From the NCBI GenBank assembly GCA_023955335.1, contig JAGSGF010000019.1:1-49114 (forward strand): a DNA stretch of 49,114 nt, read 5' to 3'. Positions 18,108-26,950 of this stretch are shown in pieces; position 1 is the stretch's first letter, and the number at the start of each line of letters is the position of its first letter. Under the pieces are notes generated by a model. It was given only the letters and a program-made list of their open reading frames with translations. It searched no databases and was not told where the DNA came from. This stretch comes from Yoonia sp. Lineage in GTDB: Bacteria > Pseudomonadota > Alphaproteobacteria > Rhodobacterales > Rhodobacteraceae. The position numbers and the translations under genes are program-made.

Positions 18108-19763
18108 ATGGCCAGCAATAAATTCGTCTACTTCATGGACGGCGTATCTAAGACTTACCCCGGCGGCAAAAAGGTATTCGAAAATATCCGATTGAACTTC
18201 TTGCCCGGCGTTAAGATTGGCGTCGTTGGCGTCAACGGGACAGGTAAATCCACTCTGATGCGGATTATGGCCGGACAGGACAAAGACTTTGTCGGCGAAG
18301 CATGGGCCGCTGAAGGCGCGCGCGTCGGGTACCTTCCGCAAGAACCAAAGCTGGACCCAAGTCTGACGGTCCGCGAAAACGTGATGCTCGGCGTTGCTGA
18401 TAAAAAGGCCGTATTAGATCGCTATAACGAACTTGCGATGAACTACTCCGACGAAACCGCTGATGAGATGGCCCACCTGCAAGACGAAATCGATGCGGCC
18501 AACCTTTGGGACTTGGACAGCCAGATCGACGTCAGCATGGAGGCCCTGCGCTGCCCCCCTGACGACGCAAATGTTGAAACGCTTTCGGGCGGTGAACAAC
18601 GTCGTGTGGCATTGTGCAAACTCTTGCTCGAAGCCCCTGACATGCTGCTCCTTGACGAGCCGACCAACCACCTTGACGCTGAAACAATCGCTTGGCTGCA
18701 GCAACACCTTGTCGATTACAAAGGGACAATCTTGATCGTCACACACGATCGCTATTTCCTGGATGCGATCACGGGTTGGATTCTGGAATTGGACCGCGGC
18801 GCAGGCATCCCGCACGAGGGAAACTATTCAAGCTGGCTTGAAGCGAAGGCGAAACGCCTTGAGCGCGAATCAAAAGACGACAAATCCAAGCAACGAACGT
18901 TGGAACGTGAACTTGAATGGATGCGCCAAGGTGCAAAAGCACGCCAAGCCAAATCAAAAGCGCGGATTAGCGCCTACAACGATTTGGCCAACCAATCTGA
19001 ACGTGAAAAAATGGGCCGCGCCCAGATTATCATTCCCAATGGGCCACGCTTGGGTTCCAAGGTGATCGAGGTCACTGACCTGAAAAAAGTCATGGGCGAC
19101 AAATTGCTGATCGAAGGCCTGTCATTTGACCTGCCACCGGGCGGTATTGTTGGCGTCATCGGCCCGAACGGCGCCGGTAAATCAACGCTGTTCTCCATGC
19201 TGACCGGTCAAATCCAACCCGATGAAGGAACCGTTGAATTCGGCGACACAGTTCAGCTGTCTTATGTTGACCAAAGCCGTGACGCCTTGAACCCGGACAC
19301 AACCGTTTGGGAAGAAATCACTGGCGGTGCCGAGATCATTCAGCTTGGTGATGCGTCAATGAATTCCCGTGCCTATTGTTCTGCGTTTAACTTTAAAGGC
19401 GGCGATCAGCAGAAAAAGGTCGGCCTGCTTTCGGGTGGTGAACGTAACCGCGTCCACATGGCGAAACTGCTGAAATCAGGTGGAAACGTTCTGCTGCTTG
19501 ACGAACCAACAAACGATTTGGACGTTGAAACGCTGCGTGCGCTTGAAGATGCGCTTATGTCATTTGCCGGGTGCGCGGTGGTCATCAGTCACGACCGCTT
19601 TTTCCTAGACCGGATTTGCACGCACATGCTCGCGTTTGAAGGCGACGCGCATGTTGAATGGTTCGAAGGCAACTTTGAAGACTATGAACAAGACAAGAAA
19701 AAGCGTCTTGGTGCCGACGCGCTTGAACCCAAGCGGATGAAGCACAAAAAGTTTACGCGTTAA
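18108..19763 (+). CDS. ettA: Energy-dependent translational throttle protein EttA
   Basis: A 551-residue ABC-F protein with two ATPase domains and no membrane part. It binds the ribosomal E site and gates entry into elongation according to the ATP/ADP ratio. Walker A motifs are GVNGTGKST and GPNGAGKST; signatures LSGGEQRR and LSGGERNR; Walker B segments LLLDEPTNHLD and LLLDEPTNDLD. The charged linker (about 245-300, rich in K, R, E) is the tRNA-interaction motif. The final DALEPKRMKHKKFTR is typical of EttA. It ends at a strong terminator. Confidence 0.96.
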   Translation: MASNKFVYFMDGVSKTYPGGKKVFENIRLNFLPGVKIGVVGVNGTGKSTLMRIMAGQDKDFVGEAWAAEGARVGYLPQEPKLDPSLTVRENVMLGVADKKAVLDRYNELAMNYSDETADEMAHLQDEIDAANLWDLDSQIDVSMEALRCPPDDANVETLSGGEQRRVALCKLLLEAPDMLLLDEPTNHLDAETIAWLQQHLVDYKGTILIVTHDRYFLDAITGWILELDRGAGIPHEGNYSSWLEAKAKRLERESKDDKSKQRTLERELEWMRQGAKARQAKSKARISAYNDLANQSEREKMGRAQIIIPNGPRLGSKVIEVTDLKKVMGDKLLIEGLSFDLPPGGIVGVIGPNGAGKSTLFSMLTGQIQPDEGTVEFGDTVQLSYVDQSRDALNPDTTVWEEITGGAEIIQLGDASMNSRAYCSAFNFKGGDQQKKVGLLSGGERNRVHMAKLLKSGGNVLLLDEPTNDLDVETLRALEDALMSFAGCAVVISHDRFFLDRICTHMLAFEGDAHVEWFEGNFEDYEQDKKKRLGADALEPKRMKHKKFTR

Positions 19764-19764
19764 T

Positions 19765-19797
19765 AAAAGGGGCGGCTCATTGGGCCGCCCTTTTTTC
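19765..19797 (+). terminator. Rho-independent terminator of ettA
   Basis: GGGCGGC (19770-19776) pairs with GCCGCCC (19784-19790) around a short loop, preceded by AAAA and followed by TTTTTT (19791-19796). It begins a few bases after the ettA stop codon. The flanking A and T runs could let it work in both directions, but the phnA gene on the other strand ends further on, at 19851. Confidence 0.92.
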
Positions 19798-19850
19798 TCA
19801 ACTGCGTCTTTTTCGATCCCGTCGGGGGCCGGTGCACGCAAAGCCAATGC

Positions 19851-20372
19851 CTATTTTTTCTTCACAAATTCAGTCAAAATGACAATGCGTTGGCTCTCTA
19901 CGCGCCCTTCAATGTGGCCTGCGTTATCAGCAACCAATGAAATTGACCGCACCGCAGTTCCCCGTTTAGCTGTGAATCCAGCGCCCTTGACGGGCAAATC
20001 TTTGATCAAAACAACCGTATCGCCTGCCGACAGAACCGCGCCATGTGCATCGCGGTGAACAATAGGGACCGCAGCGGCACGGGCAGCTACATCAGGTTCC
20101 ATCATCATATTGGACTGCGCATCTGTTGCCCAAGCCTCTGATAACCCATCTAATTTCCGCCAAACAGCAATCTGAACTGCAGGTTCAACGGACCAAGCGG
20201 CCCCTTCCAATGCGCGCCAGTGCCCCGCCGGAGCAGGCGTAATTTCCGTGCAAATGCTACACAAAAAGGCCGTGTCTTCTGTCGTGATTTCCACACGATC
20301 CAAATCTTGCGTTCCGCCGCAAATCTCGCAGACATTTCCTGCGCGGGCGCGCAGTTCATCAATATTTGACAC
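19851..20372 (-). CDS. PhnA/YjdM-family zinc-ribbon protein
   Basis: A 173-residue member of the PhnA (YjdM) family. The N-terminus has a zinc ribbon made of CEICGG and CSIC. The C-terminal half is an SH3-like barrel with the family's best-conserved segment, LSAGDTVVLIKDLPVKGAG, followed by KRGTAVRSISL. The GTG at 20372 is chosen because GGAGG stands five bases upstream; the longer open frame lacks such a site. The family was named after the phosphonate operon, but no phosphonate genes are here and its role is not established. Confidence 0.85.
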   Translation of the reverse strand: MSNIDELRARAGNVCEICGGTQDLDRVEITTEDTAFLCSICTEITPAPAGHWRALEGAAWSVEPAVQIAVWRKLDGLSEAWATDAQSNMMMEPDVAARAAAVPIVHRDAHGAVLSAGDTVVLIKDLPVKGAGFTAKRGTAVRSISLVADNAGHIEGRVESQRIVILTEFVKKK

Positions 20373-20533
20373 AATGGCCTCCACAATCAAGTCAACACGG
20401 TAGTGCGACCGTTGTTGGCGAACGTCAACTGTGACCAAAGCGACTCGCTCCATCAAAAAGGAAAATAACCTTCACAGTTTTGCCCGGTTTGTGTGCGTAA
20501 ATAAAACCGAGCAAGCAACAACGGAAAAGAATT

Positions 20534-20725
20534 ATGGGTACTTCAGTCATTTTCTTCGGTATTTTGTCTGGCATCATCGCCGCAGCATGTGCAGTACTGT
20601 TGTTAAATATCTCACTTATGAGCGCGATATTGGTCTATTCTATGGTTGGTTCAGCAATTACTCTGACATGGGTTTTGGCGCTTGTTTCACAAGATGCCGA
20701 TTTGTCGGACAAAGGCATCAACTAA
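20534..20725 (+). CDS. Small two-helix membrane protein
   Basis: A 63-residue hydrophobic protein with helices at about residues 4-25 and 30-52 and a charged tail (SQDADLSDKGIN). GGAAAAGA precedes the ATG. The residue composition and the ribosome site support a real gene, but I do not recognise the family. Confidence 0.55.
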   Translation: MGTSVIFFGILSGIIAAACAVLLLNISLMSAILVYSMVGSAITLTWVLALVSQDADLSDKGIN

Positions 20726-20896
20726 ACTCCGAGATGCAAAACACTTGCAATTTCTGCGCAAAGGCCCCACATGGAGGTTGCAGACGTTATTCTTTCTCGA
20801 CCACTGTTTTCCTTTTCGGCTACAGTCCTTCGATTTTGCACTGACTAAGCCGCGCTGTCGCATTTCGTGGGCAGCCTTAAAATAAAGGAAATTACC

Positions 20897-21103
20897 ATGG
20901 CTACTGGTACAGTAAAATGGTTCAACGCAACTAAAGGCTTCGGCTTTATCGCTCCTGATGGCGGCTCCAAGGACGTGTTCGTACACATCTCTGCTGTTGA
21001 GCGTTCCGGCCTGACTGGCCTGAAAGACGACCAGAAGGTTACTTTCGACATCGAAGCTGGCCGTGACGGCCGCGAATCTGCGATCAACTTGGCTCTGGCT
21101 TAA
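20897..21103 (+). CDS. Cold-shock domain protein (first copy)
   Basis: A 68-residue single CSD protein that binds single-stranded RNA or DNA. RNP1 is KGFGFIAP and RNP2 is DVFVHIS. The ATG at 20897 has AAAGGA upstream; the open frame extends ten codons further without family match. The 171 bp before it is free of genes and could be a leader of the kind that controls cold-shock mRNAs. It shares 63 of 68 residues with the next gene. Confidence 0.95.
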   Translation: MATGTVKWFNATKGFGFIAPDGGSKDVFVHISAVERSGLTGLKDDQKVTFDIEAGRDGRESAINLALA

Positions 21104-21113
21104 GTTTCGCACC

Positions 21114-21139
21114 GAGGTGTCCGCACATGCGGGCACCTC
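21114..21139. terminator. Strong hairpin between the two cold-shock genes
   Basis: GAGGTGTCCGC (21114-21124) pairs with GCGGGCACCTC (21129-21139) around ACAT with one G-U pair, giving an 11-bp stem 10 bp past the first stop codon. There is no U-tract, so it may stabilise the mRNA end or work with Rho. Confidence 0.55.
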
Positions 21140-21320
21140 ATTCCGCCCAAACGGGCAACATCCCCAAAAATTGTTGATTTTGTGAAAACCTACGCCCATG
21201 CTGCGAAGGCGACGTCGCATATTATCGACCACTGTCTCCATTTCGGCCCAGTTCTTCGATCATGATCTGACGAGCCGTTCCGCTGCAATTTCGCGAGCGG
21301 TTAATATGGAGGAAGCATGT

Positions 21321-21530
21321 ATGGCTTCAGGTACAGTTAAGTGGTTCAACACCACCAAAGGTTTTGGATTTATCGCCCCGGATGGCGGCTCAAAGGACGT
21401 ATTCGTCCACATCTCTGCTGTTGAGCGGTCCGGTCTGACGGGTCTGAAAGACGATCAAAAGATCAACTTTGATATCGAAGCAGGCCGTGACGGCCGCGAA
21501 AGCGCGATAAACCTGACGTTGGCTGACTAA
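21321..21530 (+). CDS. Cold-shock domain protein (second copy)
   Basis: A 69-residue CSD protein almost identical to the first copy; changes are T3S, A11T, V48I, T49N, A66T and an added final Asp. RNP1 and RNP2 are unchanged. GGAGGA lies seven bases before the ATG at 21321. The gene has its own 217-bp upstream gap and its own terminator, so the two copies can be regulated separately. Confidence 0.95.
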   Translation: MASGTVKWFNTTKGFGFIAPDGGSKDVFVHISAVERSGLTGLKDDQKINFDIEAGRDGRESAINLTLAD

Positions 21531-21551
21531 ATCGGCACAACCTGACTTAGA

Positions 21552-21580
21552 AAGGGGCACCTCATCCGGTGCCCCTTTTG
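21552..21580 (+). terminator. Rho-independent terminator of the second cold-shock gene
   Basis: GGGGCAC (21554-21560) pairs with GTGCCCC (21569-21575) around an 8-nt loop and is followed by TTTT and a T-rich stretch. It starts 23 bp after the stop codon. Confidence 0.88.
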
Positions 21581-21684
21581 CTTTTGTCTTCTCAAAACAA
21601 TCTGGATTTCCAAACGGCTTGGGTCAGGGATAATAACTTCCGTAGCCTATGCGGTCGACATGCAGCCAAGGGAAAACCGCGTCG

Positions 21685-22377
21685 CTATTCACGCCTGCGT
21701 GACTGAGCGACAAGGTCTAAAACGGCGGGACCCATTGCAGCCACGATCACTGCGACCCCGTCTTTGTTCGGGTGGATGCCATCTGCCTGCATGAATTCCA
21801 TCAGACCGTCTTGCATACCTGCAGCGGCCAACACCCCGGCAAAGAACGTTGGGAACAATGGCACATCATAATTCGCGGCCAAATCGGTATACATGCCGTC
21901 AAACGCTTGTTTGTAATCCACCCCATAGTTGGCCCCAGCGGTCAGGCCGACCAAAAGCGTATCGACGCCTGCATCTTGGGCCTTTGTCAAAATCCCATCA
22001 AGGTTGGCCCGGCTGACCGCCGGATCAAGCCCGCGCAGGTAATCATTCCCTCCAAGGGTCACCAACATTGCATCAACGTCCGGTGTCAGCGTCCAATCGG
22101 TACGGGCCAACCCGCCTGCCGTGGTGTCCCCTGACACGCCCGCATTGATCAGCGTCACATCAGCCCCTTGCCCGTCAAGCCAAGCCTGCATCTGCGGTAC
22201 GAATCCATCGCCATTCGGCAACCCGTACCCCGCCGTAAGGCTATCGCCGAGCGCGGCAATAGTCAGCGTGTCTGCATGTGCCGCCCCACCAGTTAACGCA
22301 ATCATCAAAGACAGCTTGTACAACAGCCCTCGCGCCCCATATCCAAAGTGACCCAGAACACCAGAAAGCCATTTCAT
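21685..22377 (-). CDS. tesA: SGNH-family esterase/thioesterase I
   Basis: A 230-residue exported esterase with a signal peptide ending near AAHA. SGNH blocks are ALGDSLTAGYG (catalytic Ser), the Gly of INAGVSGDTT, GGND (Asn), and the Asp-His pair of DGIHPNKDG. Enzymes of this type hydrolyse acyl-CoA, lysophospholipid and aryl esters in the periplasm. The ATG at 22377 (MKWLSG) is chosen; the longer frame overlaps the ABC gene on the other strand. The start shares a CATG with the divergent ybbA-like gene, the arrangement known from E. coli tesA-ybbA. Confidence 0.9.
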   Translation of the reverse strand: MKWLSGVLGHFGYGARGLLYKLSLMIALTGGAAHADTLTIAALGDSLTAGYGLPNGDGFVPQMQAWLDGQGADVTLINAGVSGDTTAGGLARTDWTLTPDVDAMLVTLGGNDYLRGLDPAVSRANLDGILTKAQDAGVDTLLVGLTAGANYGVDYKQAFDGMYTDLAANYDVPLFPTFFAGVLAAAGMQDGLMEFMQADGIHPNKDGVAVIVAAMGPAVLDLVAQSRRRE

Positions 22378-23044
22378 GCCTGATCCGATCTTGTCTTTAT
22401 CCAACGTAGAATTATCGCTTGATGGCAACGCAGGCAAAGTCGACATCTTGCATGATATCTCGCTGGATGTGACGGCAGGGGAAACCTTGGGGCTGGTCGG
22501 GCCAAGCGGGTCGGGCAAATCATCTCTCCTGATGTTGATGGGCGGGCTGGAACAGGCCACTGCGGGAACAATCACCGCGCTTGATGAAAACCTGACCGCG
22601 ATGACCGAAGACGGCCTCGCCCGCTTTCGTAGACATAATATGGGGGTGGTGTTTCAATCTTTCCACCTCATTCCCACAATGACTGCGTTGGAAAATGTCG
22701 CAACCCCACTTGAACTCGCGGGAGTTCACGATGCGTTTGACAGGGCAGCCGCCGAACTGGATGCGGTGGGCCTTGGTAATCGGACTGACCATTACCCCGG
22801 ACAAATGTCGGGCGGCGAACAGCAACGCGTGGCGCTTGCCCGTGCCTCTGCGCCCCGCCCGCGTATTCTGCTTGCTGATGAACCCACAGGCAATCTGGAC
22901 GCCACAAATGGTGCAATCATCATGGACCTGCTGTTTGATTTGCGCGACCGCCATGGCGCAACCCTCATAATGGTCACGCATTCCGCCGATCTGGCCGCCC
23001 GCTGTGACCGTGTCATCACGCTTAACGATGGACGCATCGCATGA
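22376..23044 (+). CDS. ybbA: ABC transporter ATP-binding protein (YbbA/LolD group)
   Basis: A 222-residue ATPase of the MacB/LolD type. Walker A GPSGSGKSS, Q-loop VFQSFHLIPTMTALENV, signature MSGGEQQRVALARA, Walker B ILLADEPTGNLD and the H-loop MVTHSADLA are all intact. It overlaps the permease by ATGA (4 bp), so the two are translationally coupled. Together they are the YbbA-YbbP exporter, thought to move lipids or hydrophobic compounds out of the inner membrane; the substrate is not settled. Confidence 0.92.
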   Translation: MPDPILSLSNVELSLDGNAGKVDILHDISLDVTAGETLGLVGPSGSGKSSLLMLMGGLEQATAGTITALDENLTAMTEDGLARFRRHNMGVVFQSFHLIPTMTALENVATPLELAGVHDAFDRAAAELDAVGLGNRTDHYPGQMSGGEQQRVALARASAPRPRILLADEPTGNLDATNGAIIMDLLFDLRDRHGATLIMVTHSADLAARCDRVITLNDGRIA

Positions 23045-25557
23045 GCCTCAAAATCGCCGCTCGCTTTGCTGCGCGTGAATTGCGCGGGGGCTTGGCCGGA
23101 TTTCGCGTGTTTCTTGCTTGTCTCGCCTTGGGCGTGGCCGCAATCGCCGCAGTTGGTACCGTTCGCGCAGGCATTGAAGCTGGCTTGGAAAAAGAGGGCG
23201 CAGCCCTGCTTGGTGGCGACGCGGAAGTTGAATTTACCTACCGGTTTGCCCGTGCTGACGAGCTGGAATTCCTAGGCGACATTGCGACAACCGTGTCCGA
23301 GACCGTTGATTTCCGCTCGATGATCGTCGTTGACCGGACCGATGGCGTGGAACGGGGACTGACCCAGGTCCGCGCGGTCGACACTGCGTATCCTTTGGTC
23401 GGTCAGGTGACGCTAGACCCCGCAATCGGGCTTGATACCGCGCTCGCCGACCAAGGCGCTGTCATGGAACGCGTGTTGGTCGACAGGCTTGCACTGACCG
23501 TAGGCGATACATTTCGCTTGGGATCCCAAGCCTTTACCCTGCGCGCCATACTTGACCGTTACCCCGACAACGCATCAGGTGGCTTTGGGCTGGGGCCGCG
23601 AACTATCGTGCTGACAGACGACCTTGCGCAGTCAGGATTGCTGTCCGAGGGGACATTGTTTTCAACGCAGTACCGCCTGACCCTGCCGCAAGGTGCGGAC
23701 CTTGAGGCGCTTGCGACCCGTGCCGAAGACCAGTTCCGCGACACCGGTCTACGTTGGCGTGATAGCCGCGAAGGGGCGGGTGGCACCGCACGGTTTGTCG
23801 AACGGATCGGCGCATTCCTGATCCTGATGGGACTCTCGGGTCTGGCAGTTGGCGGCGTTGGTGTATCCGCAGCGGTCCGCGCTTATCTGGCGGGCAAAAC
23901 CAGCGTAATCGCCACGCTCAAAACACTTGGCGCGACACGGCGCACAATTTTCATGACGTATCTTTTGCAGATCGGGGCACTCACACTCCTGGGCGTCGCC
24001 ATCGGCCTTATCCTTGGTGGCGGTATTCCAATCCTGTTGGCCCCGTTAATCGAGGCCCGGTTGCCGATCCCTGCCGAACTGTCGCTCCGTGCAGCACCCC
24101 TCGCAGAGGCCGCAATTTACGGCGTGCTTGCTGCTCTTATCTTTACGCTCTGGCCACTTGCACGCGCCGAACAAATCCGACCTGCAACGTTGTTCCGAGA
24201 TGCCTTTGGAACGGGGAACCCGTTTCCTGCGTGGCGGTATTTGGTAACCATTGCAGTCCTTATCGCCATGCTCCTTGGAACCGCAGTTTGGTTTTCTGGC
24301 ACGGTTTTCCTAACGCTCTGGACAGCTGGCGGTATTGCAGGGGCATTGCTGATCCTCGTCGTGGCGGCGTGGATTGCACGCGCCATATCTCGCGCCTTGT
24401 CATCACGCGCACGTGGGCGACCCGCCCTGCGCCTTGCCCTTGGGGCAATCGGGGCCCGCAATGGGGAAACGGCATCTGTCGTTCTGTCCTTGGGCCTTGG
24501 GCTGGCGGTGTTGTCATCGGTCGGCCAAATCGACGGCAACCTGCGCGCCGCGTTCTCGGATGAATTGCCAGAGGTCGCGCCCAGCTATTTCTTCGTCGAC
24601 ATTCAGCCCGATCAAATCGACGGATTTCGCAAACGGCTCACCACCGATCCAGCCGTGCGCAAGGTCGACACTGCCCCCATGTTGCGCGGTATCATCACGC
24701 GCATAAACGACCAGCCGGCGGATGAATTCGCCGACGGCCACTGGGTTGTGCGCGGTGATCGAGGGGTGACTTACAACGGCCCCTTGCCAGATGGCACACA
24801 GATTACCGAGGGCGCATGGTGGCCCGAAGACTACACAGGCCCGCCGCTCATGAGCTTTGCCGCAGAGGAAGCCGCCGAAATTGGCCTGTCCATCGGGGAT
24901 ACAGTCACCATCAACATCCTTGGCCGCGACATCACCGCAACCATCGCTAGTTTTCGCAATGTCAGCTGGGAAGACGCGGGCATCGGCTTTGTCATGACGC
25001 TGAACCCCGGCGCCTTGGCTGGCGCGCCCCATAGCTGGATTTCGACTGTTTATGCCACGCCAGAAGCCGAGGCGGCGATTCTGCGCGATCTGGCGGGACA
25101 ATATCCCAACATCACGGCGATCCGAATACGGGACGCAATCGATCAGGTCATCGACCTTGTGGGCGGCATTGCTGCTGCGACCCGCTATGCGGCGCTGGCA
25201 ACTCTCGTGACTGGTTTCCTTGTGCTGATTGGTGCGGCCGCCGCAGGCGAACGGACCCGCACCTTTGAGGCCGCAGTTCTCAAAACCCTTGGGGCCACGC
25301 GCGGGCGCATCATGCTAAGCTTTGCACTACGTGCAGCGTTGTTGGGGCTGGCCGCCGGTATCGTGGCCTTGGCCGCCGGCATTTTGGGCGGTTGGGCTGT
25401 AACGGTTTACATTATGGAGGGCGACTACAAAGTGATCTGGACCAATGCATTGCTGATCATCGGTGGCGGTGCGCTTGCGTCATTGGTCGCAGGACTGGCC
25501 TTTGCAATCCGCCCGTTGGCCGCAAAACCTGCGCAAGTGCTCCGCGCCCGCGAATAG
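23041..25557 (+). CDS. ybbP: FtsX-like ABC transporter permease (YbbP group)
   Basis: An 838-residue permease with two FtsX-like halves. Hydrophobic helices lie near residues 20-40, 255-280, 305-330, 355-375, 395-415, 425-445 and 480-495 in the first part, and near 715-735, 755-785 and 800-820 in the last. Large periplasmic loops lie between. Repeated VLKTLGATR-like segments (IATLKTLGATRRTIF and AVLKTLGATRGRIM) are coupling helices that touch the ATPase. The stop is immediately adjacent to the stop of the MATE gene on the other strand. Confidence 0.92.
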   Translation: MSLKIAARFAARELRGGLAGFRVFLACLALGVAAIAAVGTVRAGIEAGLEKEGAALLGGDAEVEFTYRFARADELEFLGDIATTVSETVDFRSMIVVDRTDGVERGLTQVRAVDTAYPLVGQVTLDPAIGLDTALADQGAVMERVLVDRLALTVGDTFRLGSQAFTLRAILDRYPDNASGGFGLGPRTIVLTDDLAQSGLLSEGTLFSTQYRLTLPQGADLEALATRAEDQFRDTGLRWRDSREGAGGTARFVERIGAFLILMGLSGLAVGGVGVSAAVRAYLAGKTSVIATLKTLGATRRTIFMTYLLQIGALTLLGVAIGLILGGGIPILLAPLIEARLPIPAELSLRAAPLAEAAIYGVLAALIFTLWPLARAEQIRPATLFRDAFGTGNPFPAWRYLVTIAVLIAMLLGTAVWFSGTVFLTLWTAGGIAGALLILVVAAWIARAISRALSSRARGRPALRLALGAIGARNGETASVVLSLGLGLAVLSSVGQIDGNLRAAFSDELPEVAPSYFFVDIQPDQIDGFRKRLTTDPAVRKVDTAPMLRGIITRINDQPADEFADGHWVVRGDRGVTYNGPLPDGTQITEGAWWPEDYTGPPLMSFAAEEAAEIGLSIGDTVTINILGRDITATIASFRNVSWEDAGIGFVMTLNPGALAGAPHSWISTVYATPEAEAAILRDLAGQYPNITAIRIRDAIDQVIDLVGGIAAATRYAALATLVTGFLVLIGAAAAGERTRTFEAAVLKTLGATRGRIMLSFALRAALLGLAAGIVALAAGILGGWAVTVYIMEGDYKVIWTNALLIIGGGALASLVAGLAFAIRPLAAKPAQVLRARE

Positions 25558-26946
25558 TCAGCGGCGCATATGCAGCAGTTGAAGCAATCGGCTTTGACGG
25601 CTGAACAGGGAGCCTTCCAGCGCGATCTTTGGCGCGGCCATCACCCGCTTTGCCAAAACCCATGCGAAAATAGCAAAGGCCGCGCCACCCAAATACTGCC
25701 CGACCAACACACCGGGCGCACCAAACCAAGCAGCCCCAACCAACACGAATGGGATCGTCCCCAGCGTATTGCGGTCCCAATTCACAAGCGTCGAATAATA
25801 CGGATGCCCAAGATTGTTAAACGCAGCATTCGCCACAAAGATCACACCGTTGAAAAAGAACAGCAGCGATAGCGGACCAGCAAACAAGAAAACGATTGTC
25901 TGACTGATCCCGTCAAGCACAAATAACTGCGCAATGTAGGGGCGCAGCAGGTAAAGTAACGCAGACACAACGACCACAACGGCCGCCGTAAAGATAAGCC
26001 CATCGCGAAACGCACCGCGCACCCGGTCATGTTGTCCCGCGCCAAAGTTCTGGCCCATGATCGGTCCAATCGCACCTGACAGTGCAAACACGATACCAAA
26101 CCCAACAGGCGTGATCCGTGAAACTATCGCCATTCCGGCGACAGCAGCTTCACCAAATTCCGCCATGCTGCGGGTCACATAGGCTTGGCCAATCGGGGTG
26201 GCCAATTGTGTCAGGATCGCAGGGATCGCAATGGCTGCGATGGGCCGCAAATCAAGATGCAATGTGGCGACTGTCGGGCGGGTGAAACCATTGTAATACC
26301 GCACGATAGGCACAAGCGCTGTGATCCCGATAACCACCCGGGCCGCGACGCTGGCCAATGCGGCACCGGTCAGTTCAAGATCAAGCCCAAAGATCAAAAT
26401 CGGGTCAAGAACGGCATTCACAACCCCGCCCCAAATCGTGGCCATCATGGCCCGCTTCGCATCACCGTGCGCACGCAAAATTGCGCCGCCAACCATACCC
26501 ACCAACAAGAATGGCAAGGATGGCACGATGATCTTGAGGTAATGAACCGACAGCGTAAGCGTTTCGCCACTCGCCCCCATAAGCGCCGCCAAAGGCGTCA
26601 AGTTCAGCCAGATGATCGCCGCAAAAATTGATCCAAAGACAATGCCATAGATCAAGGCGTTGGTGGCTTGCCTGCGCGCGCCATCTTCGTCGCCTACGCC
26701 CAATGCGCGCGCAACAAGTGCGCCCGCTGCAATCGCCATGCCGATCCCAAACGAGGTCGTAAAGAATAAGATCGCACCAGCATATCCGACGGCTGCCGCC
26801 AGTTCGGATTTGCCCAACATCGAGATAAATATGATGTCGACAAAATCGACGATAAACACAGCCATCAGCCCAACCGAGGCGGTCAGCGACATCACCGTGA
26901 TATGGCGAAGCAAGCTGCCTTTCAGAAAAACCGCTTGCTCTGCCAT
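25558..26946 (-). CDS. MATE family efflux transporter
   Basis: A 462-residue multidrug and toxic compound extrusion protein with about 12 helices in two similar halves. It exports cationic compounds using a Na+ or H+ gradient. Typical segments are VDFVDIIFISMLGKSELAA in the first half and the second-half FGIVFALSGAIGPIMGQNF. It starts 4 bp after the gltX stop, so both probably share a transcript. The substrate cannot be read from the sequence. Confidence 0.9.
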   Translation of the reverse strand: MAEQAVFLKGSLLRHITVMSLTASVGLMAVFIVDFVDIIFISMLGKSELAAAVGYAGAILFFTTSFGIGMAIAAGALVARALGVGDEDGARRQATNALIYGIVFGSIFAAIIWLNLTPLAALMGASGETLTLSVHYLKIIVPSLPFLLVGMVGGAILRAHGDAKRAMMATIWGGVVNAVLDPILIFGLDLELTGAALASVAARVVIGITALVPIVRYYNGFTRPTVATLHLDLRPIAAIAIPAILTQLATPIGQAYVTRSMAEFGEAAVAGMAIVSRITPVGFGIVFALSGAIGPIMGQNFGAGQHDRVRGAFRDGLIFTAAVVVVVSALLYLLRPYIAQLFVLDGISQTIVFLFAGPLSLLFFFNGVIFVANAAFNNLGHPYYSTLVNWDRNTLGTIPFVLVGAAWFGAPGVLVGQYLGGAAFAIFAWVLAKRVMAAPKIALEGSLFSRQSRLLQLLHMRR

Positions 26947-26950
26947 AATG

